Shown here in pieces: positions 25,757 through 33,987 of a stretch of 64,000 bases of DNA. The DNA comes from Schumannella sp. 10F1B-5-1 (GTDB lineage Bacteria > Actinomycetota > Actinomycetes > Actinomycetales > Microbacteriaceae). Position 1 is the stretch's first letter, and each line of letters starts with the position of its first letter. Location: the NCBI RefSeq assembly GCF_006517535.1, contig NZ_VHQH01000001.1, forward strand, positions 124,001 to 188,000. The letters run 5' to 3'. The notes below the pieces were generated by a model that saw only the letters and a list, made by a program, of their open reading frames with translations, searched no databases and was not told the origin of the DNA. Position numbers and translations under genes: made by a program.

Positions 25757-26251
25757 TCACCGGAGCCTGAGCAGCGCCTCGCGCACGATCTCCTCCACCG
25801 GCACCGACACGTCGATCACGATCGCCCGCTCGTCGGGCTGCGGCGGCTCGAACACCGCCAGCTGCGAGTCGAGCAGCGCCGCGGGCATGAAGTGCCCCTG
25901 CCGCCCGCCGATGCGCTGCGCCAGAAGATCGCGCGTGCCCTGCAGCGACAGGAACAGCGTCGACGGCGCGAGCTGCCGCAGCCGGTCGCGATAGACGCGG
26001 CGCAGCGCCGAGCACGCCACGACGATCCCATCGGGCACGGCGCCGTGCGCGAGCGTCGCGCCCACCGCATCCAGCCACGGCGCGCGGTCGGCGTCGTCGA
26101 GCGGGATGCCGGCCGCCATCTTGGCGATGTTCGCGGGCGGATGCAGCGCATCTCCGTCGACGAAGGCCACCCCGAGCGCGGCGGCGAGCCCCGCGCCCAC
26201 CGTGCTCTTGCCCGAGCCGCTCACGCCCATGACGACGATCGGATCGGTCAT
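25757..26251 (-). CDS. gntK: Gluconokinase
   Basis: 164 aa from ATG 26251, typical size. The P-loop MGVSGSGKST (8-17) is followed by FVDGDALHPPANIAKMAAGIPLDD, DRAPWL and SALRRVYRDRLR, the standard shikimate-kinase-like fold of thermoresistant gluconokinases; QGHFMP is the conserved late motif. It phosphorylates D-gluconate to 6-phosphogluconate. Its start overlaps the stop of the LysR gene by 4 bp, so the two are translationally coupled. Confidence 0.93.
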   Translation of the reverse strand: MTDPIVVMGVSGSGKSTVGAGLAAALGVAFVDGDALHPPANIAKMAAGIPLDDADRAPWLDAVGATLAHGAVPDGIVVACSALRRVYRDRLRQLAPSTLFLSLQGTRDLLAQRIGGRQGHFMPAALLDSQLAVFEPPQPDERAIVIDVSVPVEEIVREALLRLR

Positions 26252-27153
26252 GCGCCCAGTCTCCACCGGTAGCGCGCGACCGCCTGCAGCGACTGCACGA
26301 GATCGTCGGTCGCCGCGCTCGCGTCGACCGCGGTGACGGCGCCGATCACGCGACGAGCCGCCGGATGCGCGATCGGCACCTCGACCGCGTCGTCGTCGCC
26401 GGGCGAGCCCGCGGGCAGGATCGTCACGCCCGCGCCGGCCGCCGCCAGACCGCGCGCGATGCGGTAGTCGTCGACCTCGAACGCTCCCGTCGCGGCGCGC
26501 TCGCCCGCGATGCGCCGGATCGAGTCGTGCAGTCCGAAGCCGCGGCCGAGGGCGATCAGCTCCTCCCCCGCGAAATCCTCGGGGCGCGCCGGGCGGCCGA
26601 GAGCGGCGAGCGGATGCGCGCGCGCGACCACGAGGAACAGCGGCTCGCTGTAGAGCGCCTCGGTGCGCAGACCCGGCTCGTGCAGCGGATCGGCCACGAC
26701 GGCGACGTCGACCGAACCCGAGCGCACCGCATCCAGGCAGCCCGTGCGCGCGCCGTGCACGAGCCGGAACCGAACGCCCGGGCGACGCTGACGGTGCCGG
26801 GCGAGCGCCCGCGGCAGGAAGCTCTCGCCGAGAGCGGTCTGGTAGGCGACGGCGACGAGCGCATCGGCCGGCTCGGCGGCGGTGCGGGCCGCGGCGAGGC
26901 CGTCGTGCAGCGTCTCGAGCGCATCCGCCCCGGCATCGGCGAGCGCCCGACCCGCCTCGGTGAGCTCGACGCCGCGGCCGGCGCGGGCGGTGAGCGGCGT
27001 TCCGACGCGCTCGGCCAGGCGGGCGATCGCCCGGCTCGCCGAGGGCTGCGGGATGCCGAGCTCGTCGGCGGCGCCGGTCACGGTTCCGGTGCGGGCCAGC
27101 TCGACGAGCACCTGCACGTCGCCGAGCAGGGTGCGCACCTCGCGAGCATCCAT
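26248..27153 (-). CDS. LysR-family transcriptional regulator
   Basis: 301 aa from ATG 27153. The N-terminal HTH (LVELARTGTVTGAADELGIPQPSASRAIARLAERVGTPL as a whole, residues ~15-55) and a periplasmic-binding-like effector domain (YQTALGESFLPRAL; VDVAVVADPL; ELIALGRGFGLHDSI) are clear. It is 4-bp overlapped with gluconokinase downstream and divergent from an MFS exporter 40 bp away. LysR/MFS divergent pairs usually mean the regulator controls the exporter. Confidence 0.88.
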   Translation of the reverse strand: MDAREVRTLLGDVQVLVELARTGTVTGAADELGIPQPSASRAIARLAERVGTPLTARAGRGVELTEAGRALADAGADALETLHDGLAAARTAAEPADALVAVAYQTALGESFLPRALARHRQRRPGVRFRLVHGARTGCLDAVRSGSVDVAVVADPLHEPGLRTEALYSEPLFLVVARAHPLAALGRPARPEDFAGEELIALGRGFGLHDSIRRIAGERAATGAFEVDDYRIARGLAAAGAGVTILPAGSPGDDDAVEVPIAHPAARRVIGAVTAVDASAATDDLVQSLQAVARYRWRLGA

Positions 27154-27192
27154 GCGCTCATCGTATGGTTCGCGCACCGATTCGCATTAGTC

Positions 27193-28545
27193 ATGCGCCG
27201 AGCGCGTGGCTACCGTGGCGACGTGACTCTCGGATCGGCGACCGGCTCCCTGCCCTTGGGCGGCGCCGGCGACTCCGCAGCGGGGTCGCCCTCCGCCGGC
27301 CAGTCCCCCGCCGAGCGTCGCCGCTACCGGCGCATGATGCTCGCCCTGCTCGCCGCCGGCATCGCGACCTTCGCCGAGCTGTACGCCGTGCAGGGCGTGC
27401 TGCCCGAGCTGGCACGATCGCTGAGCGTCACCCCAGCGGATGCCGCGCTCACCGTCTCGGCCGCGACGACGGGTCTCGCAGTCGGCGTGCTCGGCTGGGC
27501 CTCCATCGCCGACCGCATCGGCCGCCTGCGCTCGATGCGCATCGCCGTGCTCGCCGCCGTGATCCTCGGCGGCGTCGCGTGCCTCGTGCCCGACCTCGGC
27601 ACGCTCGTCGCGCTCCGCTTCCTCAGCGGCGCCGTGCTCGGCGCCGTTCCCGTGCTCGCGGTCGCCTACGTGCACGAGAACCTCACGGCCCGGCGCGCGG
27701 CCGCGGCGGCGGCCGTCTACATCTCGGGCACGACGATCGGCGGCGCCGCAGGCCGTCTGCTCGCCGGCCCGCTGGGCGAGCCGCTCGGCTGGCGCGGGGC
27801 CCTGCTGGTCGTGGGCGCCGTGAGCCTCGCGGCCGCGCTGGTCTTCATCCTGCTCGCGCCGACCTCGCCGGCCGTGCCGCCGGTCACCCGACCGCTGACG
27901 GCCGAGCCCGTCGCGGCCGAAGCGGCCGCCGCATCCACCCCCTCGACCGTGACCGGGCGGCTCACCCAGCGGCAGCGCATCCACCGGGCCCTGCGCGCGC
28001 CGCTGCTGCGGCTCGACCTGCAGGCGCTGCTGCTCACCGGATGCTTCGTCGCCGTCTACAACTTCCTCGCCTTCCGGCTCGAGGCGGCCCCGTTCCACCT
28101 CGACCCGGGCTGGGTGTCGCTGCTGTTCCTGGCCTACGGCGCCGGCACGATCACCTCGCGCCTCGCCGGGCGCTGGCTGCCGCGCGTCGGCGCCGAGCGC
28201 GTCATCCTCGTCGGTCTCGCCGCGCTGCTGGCGGGGCTCGGGATCATGGCGATCGACAGCGTCCCGGTCATCGTGGCCGGACTCATCCTGTTCACCGGCG
28301 GGCAGTTCCTGGCGCACGCGGCGGCCGTCGCCGCCACCGGGCACCGCGCCACCCACGATCACCGCGCCCAGGCGAGCGCGCTCTACAACATCGCCTTCTA
28401 CCTGGGATCGGGCGTCGGCGGATGGGCGCTCGGCCTCGTCTTCCAGCAGCTCGGCTGGGCCGCCATGTCGATCACGATCGGCATCGTGCTGGTCGCGCTG
28501 GCGATCTTCACCGCGACCGCCCTCCGCCGCCGCGCCTCCGCGTGA
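27193..28545 (+). CDS. MFS transporter (12 TM, YnfM/Bcr-like)
   Basis: 450 aa from ATG 27193; GTG at 27223 is an in-frame alternative. A hydrophilic N-terminus of ~45 residues precedes 12 predicted helices. Loop 2-3 carries the MFS motif A variant (GWASIADRIGRLRSMRIAV), and the second half repeats with AGRWLPRVGAERVIL. ITGTT-like and ELYAVQGVLPELA features fit the YnfM-type efflux group. It is divergent from the LysR gene, which is likely its regulator. The 79-bp hairpin repeat follows its stop by 67 bp. Confidence 0.88.
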   Translation: MRRARGYRGDVTLGSATGSLPLGGAGDSAAGSPSAGQSPAERRRYRRMMLALLAAGIATFAELYAVQGVLPELARSLSVTPADAALTVSAATTGLAVGVLGWASIADRIGRLRSMRIAVLAAVILGGVACLVPDLGTLVALRFLSGAVLGAVPVLAVAYVHENLTARRAAAAAAVYISGTTIGGAAGRLLAGPLGEPLGWRGALLVVGAVSLAAALVFILLAPTSPAVPPVTRPLTAEPVAAEAAAASTPSTVTGRLTQRQRIHRALRAPLLRLDLQALLLTGCFVAVYNFLAFRLEAAPFHLDPGWVSLLFLAYGAGTITSRLAGRWLPRVGAERVILVGLAALLAGLGIMAIDSVPVIVAGLILFTGGQFLAHAAAVAATGHRATHDHRAQASALYNIAFYLGSGVGGWALGLVFQQLGWAAMSITIGIVLVALAIFTATALRRRASA

Positions 28546-28612
28546 CCGCCGCCTCCCCCGCCTGAAACCGCCCGCGAGCCGCCCGCGAGCGAGTCCGCGC
28601 CGCGAAGCAGAG

Positions 28613-28691
28613 CCGTCTCAAGGAGTTGCTGTGACTCCAGTGGCGCGTGAGCAACATCCGCCACTCCCGTGACAGCGACTCCTTGAGACGG
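28613..28691 (+). repeat. 79-bp palindromic repeat, copy 2 (REP-like)
   Basis: Arms CCGTCTCAAGGAGTTGCTGT and ACAGCGACTCCTTGAGACGG pair almost perfectly; an inner pair (GTGGCG/CGCCAC) extends the hairpin. It is homologous over its full length to 24090-24168 in inverted orientation, so in both cases the element has the same orientation relative to the gene ending just before it. Confidence 0.88.
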
Positions 28692-28741
28692 TTCGGATCG
28701 AGTCGGCGACGAGTTGCGGATCTCGCGCGTCGGGAATAATC

Positions 28742-28773
28742 TTGCACCGTCTAAAAATTTGCAGTTCATGCAA
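28742..28773 (+). promoter_or_regulatory. AT-rich promoter region with TTGCA-N5-TGCAA palindrome
   Basis: This is the only AT-rich patch in the 310-bp gap before the MFS/TetR operon. TTGCAC at 28743-28748 is a -35-like hexamer; an inverted repeat TTGCA-GTTCA-TGCAA spans 28759-28773. It is a plausible promoter and operator for the TetR encoded downstream (30891). No confident -10 box is visible. Confidence 0.4.
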
Positions 28774-28854
28774 TTCGATGCCAGCGTCGGCGTCACGTCC
28801 ACCATCCGGCCCGACGCCCACCCGTCGCGGCATCCGCACTCACGAAGGATCCCC

Positions 28855-30894
28855 ATGTCATCGGCCACCTCCTCGGTCGCCTCCGCACCCGCCGGCACCG
28901 GCGCGACCACCGGCGACGGCGGATCGCCCCTGATGAGCCACCGCGAGATCATGTTCGTGATCTACGGCCTGCTCGCGGGCATGTTCCTCTCCTCGCTCGG
29001 CCAAACCGTGTTCGGCACCGCCATCCGCACGATCGGCGACGACCTGCACGGCCTCGACCAGCAGGCCTGGGTCACGACCGCCTACCTGATCACCAGCACG
29101 ATCGCGACGCCGATCTACGGCAAGCTCAGCGACATCTTCGGCCGCCGCCCGCTGTTCATCTTCGGCATCAGCGTCTTCATCCTCGGCGCCCTGCTCTCGG
29201 CGTTCTCGACCTCGATGCTCATGCTCGCCGGCTTCCGCGCGATCCAGGGCATCGGCGCCGGCGCCCTCATGTCGCTGCCGCTCGCGATCCTCGGCGACAT
29301 CCTCGCCCCGCGCGAGCGCGCCAAGTACCAGGGCTACTTCCTCGCCGTGTTCGGCGTCGCCTCGGTCATCGGGCCGCTGCTCGGCGGGCTCCTCGCCGGC
29401 AGCGACGAGATCCTCTTCATCACCGGCTGGCGCTGGGTGCTGCTGATCAACATCCCGATCGGCCTCATCGCCCTCGGCATGGTCATCCGCTTCCTGCACC
29501 TGCCGAAGGTGCACGACCGCGCCCACGGCCCGCGCATCGACTGGTGGGGCGCCGCCGCGATCATCGTCGGCCTGGTGCCGCTGCTGCTCGTCGCCGAGCA
29601 GGGCCGCACCTGGGGCTGGGGCTCCGTCGGCTCGATCGCCTGCTACGTGATCGGCGCGCTCGGTCTGGTGGCCTTCGTGATCATCGAGACCCGGATGGGC
29701 GACGACGCGATCCTGCCGATCAAGCTGTTCCGCTCGGGCACGTTCTCGATGGCCGCGCTGCTCGGCTTCCTCGTCGGCTTCGCCATGTTCGGCGCGATGC
29801 TGACCCTGCCGCTCTACCTGCAGATCGTCATCGGCCTCGACCCGACGGCCGCCGGCTTCGCGACGCTCCCGCTGGTGCTCGGACTCATGGTCGCCTCGAT
29901 CGCGTCGGGCCAGATCATCTCCCGCGTCGGCAAGTACCGCGCCTTCCCGATCATCGGCACCGCGTTCACGGCGGTGGGCTACATCCTGCTGACGTCCATG
30001 ACGATCGACCGCCCGCTGTGGTTCCTGCTGATCGCGATGTTCGTCATCGGCCTGGGCCTCGGCCAGCTGATGCAGACGCTGACCTTCGCCGCGCAGGGCT
30101 CGGTCGAGCCGCGCGACATGGGCGTGGCGACGAGCTCGGCGACGTTCTTCCGCCAGATCGGCGGCACGCTCGGCGTGGCCGTGCTGCTGTCGGTGCTGTT
30201 CTCGGCGCTGCCGACGAACATCGCCAGCTCGATGGGCGACGAGAAGCAGCTGACCACGTCGCTCGGCGCGGCTCTCGACCCCGCCGTCGCGGGCGCGAAG
30301 CAGAACGCCGGCGTCATGAAGCAGATCTGGACGCCGATCGTCTCCCCGGTGAAGCAGCAGGTGCAGGAGGGCCTCGACCAGGCCACCCAGCAGGTGCTCG
30401 CAAGCGTGCCCGCCGCGGCCGCGCAGCCCGCCCTCGAGGCGGCCGCGACGAAGGCGCACGCCTCGGTCATCGACGGCGAGCTCGCCGTCGACTGGGCCGA
30501 TGACGACCAGCGCGCCTACTGGGTCGACCAGCTCGCGCCGAAGCTCGCCGACAAGATCGCGGATGCCGACTCGTCGAGCGACTCCTCGTCGAGCTCGAGC
30601 GACACCTCGTTCCTCAACGGCGCCGACCCGCGCCTGACCCGCCCGTTCCTCAGCGGCTTCAACGACTCCGCCGTGATCGTGTTCTGGGTCGGCTTCGGCG
30701 TGATCGTGCTGGCCTTCCTGCTCACCTGGTTCTTCAAGGTGCCGCCGCTGCGTCAGCGCTCGGCGCTGCAGGAGCGCGCCGACCGTCACCGCGAGGCGAC
30801 CGAGGAGCTGGAGCAGGAGGCCGTGCTGGCCGCCAACGAGTCGGGGTCGCTGGTCGCCCCGATGACCGGTTCGATCGACGTCGTGCGGCGGTGA
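28855..30894 (+). CDS. MFS multidrug transporter, DHA2 (EmrB/QacA) type
   Basis: 679 aa from ATG 28855 (GAAGGA upstream). Fourteen predicted helices; motif A in GKLSDIFGRRPLFIFG, motif C-like GVASVIGPLLGGLLAG, and WRWVLLINIPIGL, all typical of DHA2 drug/proton antiporters. Between the last two helices is a ~130-residue insertion (about 480-610) rich in Gln/Ala with a poly-Ser/Asp stretch (DSSSDSSSSSSD), predicted extracytoplasmic. A charged cytoplasmic tail ends the protein. It overlaps the TetR gene by 4 bp, an exporter-repressor operon. Confidence 0.9.
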   Translation: MSSATSSVASAPAGTGATTGDGGSPLMSHREIMFVIYGLLAGMFLSSLGQTVFGTAIRTIGDDLHGLDQQAWVTTAYLITSTIATPIYGKLSDIFGRRPLFIFGISVFILGALLSAFSTSMLMLAGFRAIQGIGAGALMSLPLAILGDILAPRERAKYQGYFLAVFGVASVIGPLLGGLLAGSDEILFITGWRWVLLINIPIGLIALGMVIRFLHLPKVHDRAHGPRIDWWGAAAIIVGLVPLLLVAEQGRTWGWGSVGSIACYVIGALGLVAFVIIETRMGDDAILPIKLFRSGTFSMAALLGFLVGFAMFGAMLTLPLYLQIVIGLDPTAAGFATLPLVLGLMVASIASGQIISRVGKYRAFPIIGTAFTAVGYILLTSMTIDRPLWFLLIAMFVIGLGLGQLMQTLTFAAQGSVEPRDMGVATSSATFFRQIGGTLGVAVLLSVLFSALPTNIASSMGDEKQLTTSLGAALDPAVAGAKQNAGVMKQIWTPIVSPVKQQVQEGLDQATQQVLASVPAAAAQPALEAAATKAHASVIDGELAVDWADDDQRAYWVDQLAPKLADKIADADSSSDSSSSSSDTSFLNGADPRLTRPFLSGFNDSAVIVFWVGFGVIVLAFLLTWFFKVPPLRQRSALQERADRHREATEELEQEAVLAANESGSLVAPMTGSIDVVRR

Positions 30895-31523
30895 TCCGGA
30901 TGCGCGGCGAGGCCTCTACAGCCACCGGCCCTCTCACGGGGTCGCTCGACCTGACGGGCGAGGAGGTCTCGCTGCGCGAACGCAAGAAGCAGCGCACCTG
31001 GCTCGCGATCCACGAGTCGGCGCGCTCGCTCATCCTCGAGCGCGGTGTCGACGGCGTCACGATCGAGGAGATCTGCGAGCAGGCCGAGGTCTCGCCGCGC
31101 ACCTTCTTCAACTACTTCGCCTCGAAGGCCGAGGCCGCGCTCGGCGTGCGCGAGCCGTCGATGCCGGCCGCCGCGCTCGAGCGCTTCGCCGCCCGACACG
31201 GCGAGCCGGGCGCGGTCGGCGACGTCTGCGATCTGCTGGCGTCGATGATCGACCTGCCGCCCGATCCGCTGCGCACGAAGGAGCTCGCGCGCCGACGCCC
31301 CGAGATCGCTCCGGCCATCCACCACTGGATGTCGCTGCTGCGCACCGCGATCAGCGACGCGGCCATCGAGCGGCTGGGCGAGCGCGACGGCCGCCTCGCG
31401 GTCGCGCTCGTGTTCGCGGGGCTCTTCGAGTCGATGCACGACGCCGCGGCGACCTCGACCGATGATCTCGCCGTGCGGCTGCGCGAGCGCGTCGCGGCGA
31501 TGGTCGCGATCGCGCAGGCGTAG
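30891..31523 (+). CDS. TetR/AcrR-family regulator of the MFS exporter
   Basis: 210 aa from GTG 30891, overlapping the exporter stop (GTGA); ATG 30900 also possible. HTH at ~35-80: RKKQRTWLAIHESARSLILERG, TIEEICEQAEVSPRTFFNYFASK. The NYFASK ending is typical of TetR exporters' regulators. The C-terminal ligand domain is variable. It probably represses its own operon, perhaps through the palindrome at 28759-28773. Confidence 0.88.
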   Translation: MIRMRGEASTATGPLTGSLDLTGEEVSLRERKKQRTWLAIHESARSLILERGVDGVTIEEICEQAEVSPRTFFNYFASKAEAALGVREPSMPAAALERFAARHGEPGAVGDVCDLLASMIDLPPDPLRTKELARRRPEIAPAIHHWMSLLRTAISDAAIERLGERDGRLAVALVFAGLFESMHDAAATSTDDLAVRLRERVAAMVAIAQA

Positions 31524-31537
31524 CGCGGCGGCACCGG

Positions 31538-31717
31538 TCAGTTCTTGCCGGTGAGCTTGTCCTTCACGTCGGAGACGACCTTCTTGGCGCCGGCCGACGC
31601 CTGATCGACCTGGCCCTCCGCCTTCAGCCGGTCGTTGCCGGTCGCCGCGCCCACGGCCTCCTTGGCCTGCCCGCCGATCTTCTGGGCGGTGTTCTTGATG
31701 TCGTCGCTCAGGGCCAT
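31538..31717 (-). CDS. CsbD-family stress protein
   Basis: 59 aa from ATG 31717. MALSDDIKNTAQKIGGQAKEAVGAATGNDRLKAEGQVDQ is the classic CsbD pattern (helical, Gly-containing GxxKEAVG and GNDRLKAEG repeats), with Lys-rich KKVVSDVKDKLTGKN at the end. CsbD proteins are abundant general-stress proteins of unknown mechanism. It is convergent with the TetR gene and probably transcribed alone. Confidence 0.9.
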   Translation of the reverse strand: MALSDDIKNTAQKIGGQAKEAVGAATGNDRLKAEGQVDQASAGAKKVVSDVKDKLTGKN

Positions 31718-31826
31718 GATGTGTCCTCTCATCGGCACGCCCCGGTCGGGCGCTCTCGCCGATGAGACGGCCCCCGCGGCCGATTCGTCACGCGCCGGCG
31801 CCTGGCAGATCCCTGATAGCGCAGAG

Positions 31827-32252
31827 TCAGCCCTCCGCGTCGTCGTGGAACGACGGCAGGTACGAGAGCCCGACCAGGATCCCCTCCGGGCTCAGCAGTC
31901 GCGCCGTCGACTGACCCCACGGCTCGACCTTCGACCCGACCAGGATGCGCTGCCCCTTGTCCGCGAGCTCGGCGGCGCCGGAGGCGACCTCCTCCGGCGA
32001 TCCCAGCTCGAACTCGATCCACGACTGCGGCACCGGGAGGTCGTCGGGCCACTCGGTCGAGCCGAAGGTCGCCTCCGCTGCCTGAGACAAGGGCCACAGC
32101 CCGAAGACCTTGGCGCCGTCGAGCGCACGCGCGTGGAGGTAGTCGGGCGCGATCTCGTCGAACTCGAGCCCGAGGGTGTCGCCCCAGAACCGTCGAGTCG
32201 CCACGGGGTCGGGGCCGATCGGGCCGTACCCGGCGATGAACTGGATCTCCAT
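31827..32252 (-). CDS. VOC-family protein
   Basis: 141 aa. The start MEIQFIAGYGPIGPDPVATRRFWGDTLGLEFDE is a VOC first half; IEFELGSPEEVASGAAELADKG and WGQSTARLLSPEGILVGLSYLPSFH form the second half. Likely a small-molecule-binding or lyase/dioxygenase-fold protein; no reaction can be assigned. Confidence 0.78.
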   Translation of the reverse strand: MEIQFIAGYGPIGPDPVATRRFWGDTLGLEFDEIAPDYLHARALDGAKVFGLWPLSQAAEATFGSTEWPDDLPVPQSWIEFELGSPEEVASGAAELADKGQRILVGSKVEPWGQSTARLLSPEGILVGLSYLPSFHDDAEG

Positions 32253-32304
32253 GCCGGCGACGCTAGCGCGAGGGTCCGACCTCGACCAGGGGCGGGGTCG
32301 GCGG

Positions 32305-32352
32305 GCTCAGACCTCGGGCGGCTCAGACCTGGGCCGACTCAGACCTCGGCGA
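32305..32352. repeat. 16-bp tandem repeat across a stop codon
   Basis: Three units (32305, 32321, 32337) of GCTCAGACCTCGGGCG with small differences; the third contains the stop codon (32339-32341) and last codons of the quinone-oxidoreductase gene. It is the third case in this window of a repeat built on a gene's 3' end. Confidence 0.85.
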
Positions 32353-33361
32353 CGTCGATCAGCACCTTGCCGACGATCCCGCCCTCGACCGCGTCGTGCG
32401 CGGCGGCGGTGTCGTCGAGGGCGAAGCGGGTCAGGGGCAGGCCGGTCGCGTCGCCGACCTCGAGGGCTCCGGCGGCGGCCGCGGCAGTGACATCCTCGAC
32501 CCCGGCGCGCAGCGCCTCGTCGCCGACCGTGTAGAGCAGCACGAACTGCAGGCGCGCGTTGAGGCCCATCCAGTCGCGGATCGGCATCACGATGTCGGCG
32601 CCGCTGTTCGCGTAGATCGCGACCGAGCCGCGCGTCGACACGACCTTCGCGATCAGCCCGACGTTGCGGATGAAGTCGACGTCGACCACGATGTCGACCC
32701 CGTCGGGCGCGAGCTCGCGGATCGCCGCCGCCGGATCGCCCTGCGTGTAGTCGACCGCGTGGTGCGCGCCCGCCGCCGTGGCCAGAGCGCCTTTCGCGTC
32801 GCTCGAGATCGTCGTGATGACGGTCGCGCCGGCCCAGCGGGCGAGCTGGATGGCGGCGTGGCCGACTGCGCCGGCACCACCGGTGACGAGCACGGTGCGC
32901 CCGTCGAGCGCGCCCGGCGCGAGCCGCAGCGGTCCGTCTTCGTGCACGGTCAGCGCCCGGTGAGCCGTCATCGCCGGCACTCCGAGGCTCGCGCCCACGT
33001 CGAAGCTCACCCCGTCGGGCAGCTTCGCGGCCTTCCACGCCTCGACGACGGCGAACTCCTGCGCGGTGCCGTCGGGCGACTCGTGCTGGGCCAGGAACAG
33101 CCACACGCGATCGCCCGCCGCGAGCCCCGTCACGCCGTCGCCGACCTCATCGACCACGCCCGCGCCATCCTGGTTCGGGATGATCGGCTCCGCCAGCTCG
33201 GCCGGCCCCGTCTGCGCGGCCCGGCGCTTCCAGTCGGTCGGGTTGACCCCGCTGACCGCGATGCGCACGCGCACCTGACCGGGCCCGGCGTGCGGCTCGT
33301 CGCGCTCGACGAGCTGGAGGACGGACGAGTCGCCGGTGCGGGAGTACTGGATCGAGCGCAT
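32339..33361 (-). CDS. NADPH:quinone oxidoreductase-like MDR protein (zinc-free)
   Basis: 340 aa from ATG 33361. MDR fold: N-terminal GroES-like domain (MRSIQYSRTGDSSVLQLVE; VNPTDWKRR) and Rossmann domain with VLVTGGAGAVGHAAIQLARWAGA (~155-180). The zinc-ligand cysteines of alcohol dehydrogenases are absent, placing it with quinone oxidoreductase/zeta-crystallin-like enzymes using NADPH. The substrate is unknown. Confidence 0.87.
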   Translation of the reverse strand: MRSIQYSRTGDSSVLQLVERDEPHAGPGQVRVRIAVSGVNPTDWKRRAAQTGPAELAEPIIPNQDGAGVVDEVGDGVTGLAAGDRVWLFLAQHESPDGTAQEFAVVEAWKAAKLPDGVSFDVGASLGVPAMTAHRALTVHEDGPLRLAPGALDGRTVLVTGGAGAVGHAAIQLARWAGATVITTISSDAKGALATAAGAHHAVDYTQGDPAAAIRELAPDGVDIVVDVDFIRNVGLIAKVVSTRGSVAIYANSGADIVMPIRDWMGLNARLQFVLLYTVGDEALRAGVEDVTAAAAAGALEVGDATGLPLTRFALDDTAAAHDAVEGGIVGKVLIDVAEV

Positions 33362-33408
33362 GCTCCGACGGTAGTCAGGGCAGTGGATGCGGCGCTGGGT
33401 CGAGCGGG

Positions 33409-33987
33409 TCAGCCGCGCACGCCCGCCTGGATCGCGCGGATCGTCGCGGCCAGGTCGCCGCGGGCGAGCAGGCCCGGGCCGAGCGGACCGCTGTCCGGCT
33501 CGCCGACGAGCGGGAGGGCCGCGAGTGCGGCGCGAGCCTCGGGCGTGAGCCGGTCGAGCTGCCACGCGACCTCGGCGGCGGCCACCGCATCCGGGTCGGG
33601 GAGCGCTCCCGCGCCCGCGCTGGCGCCCGCCGGCGCACTCGACGTCGCCGCGAGTCGTGCCGCCCGCACCGCGTACGCGGCGGCGCCGAGCGCGTGCGCC
33701 GCGAGGTGCGGCACCCCCGCGAGCTGCCCCGCGGCCCGCGCCGCCGCCACGGCAGCCGGCGCGCTCACCGCCGACGCCGCGCGCCCCGCGTGGAACCGCC
33801 GTCGGATCTCCTCGGCCGTGTCGAGGCCGCCGCCCGAGTACGCCCGAGCGCGATCGACCGCGTCCCGGGGCCGGGCATCGTCCGGCGACTCCGACTCGAA
33901 CAGCGGCAGCACGCGCTCGACGCAGTCCGCCGCCCAGCCCGCGAGCACACGCCGCTCGGCCTCCGAGAGCGTCTGCGGCGAGGTCAT
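33409..33987 (-). CDS. Putative immunity-like protein (Imm-5-like)
   Basis: 192 aa from ATG 33987, overlapping the stop of the DHFR-like gene. The N-terminal motif LSEAERRVLAGWAADCVERVLPLFE followed by DDARPRDAVDRARAY, then repeated Ala-rich helices (AAVAAARAAGQLAGVPHLAAHALGAAAYAV), match a family annotated as putative immunity protein. No toxin gene is next to it, so a domesticated or unrelated role is possible. The assignment is from memory of the motif. Confidence 0.6.
   Translation of the reverse strand: MTSPQTLSEAERRVLAGWAADCVERVLPLFESESPDDARPRDAVDRARAYSGGGLDTAEEIRRRFHAGRAASAVSAPAAVAAARAAGQLAGVPHLAAHALGAAAYAVRAARLAATSSAPAGASAGAGALPDPDAVAAAEVAWQLDRLTPEARAALAALPLVGEPDSGPLGPGLLARGDLAATIRAIQAGVRG

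Noticed and set aside
24245-26272. 675-codon plus-strand frame opposite mmsA and gluconokinase
   Set aside because: High-GC antisense artefact: Arg/Asp/Gln-rich with no domains, while the minus strand carries complete known enzymes.
28858-30789. 643-codon minus-strand frame opposite the DHA2 exporter
   Set aside because: Antisense shadow with Glu/Arg/Gly-rich, domain-free translation.
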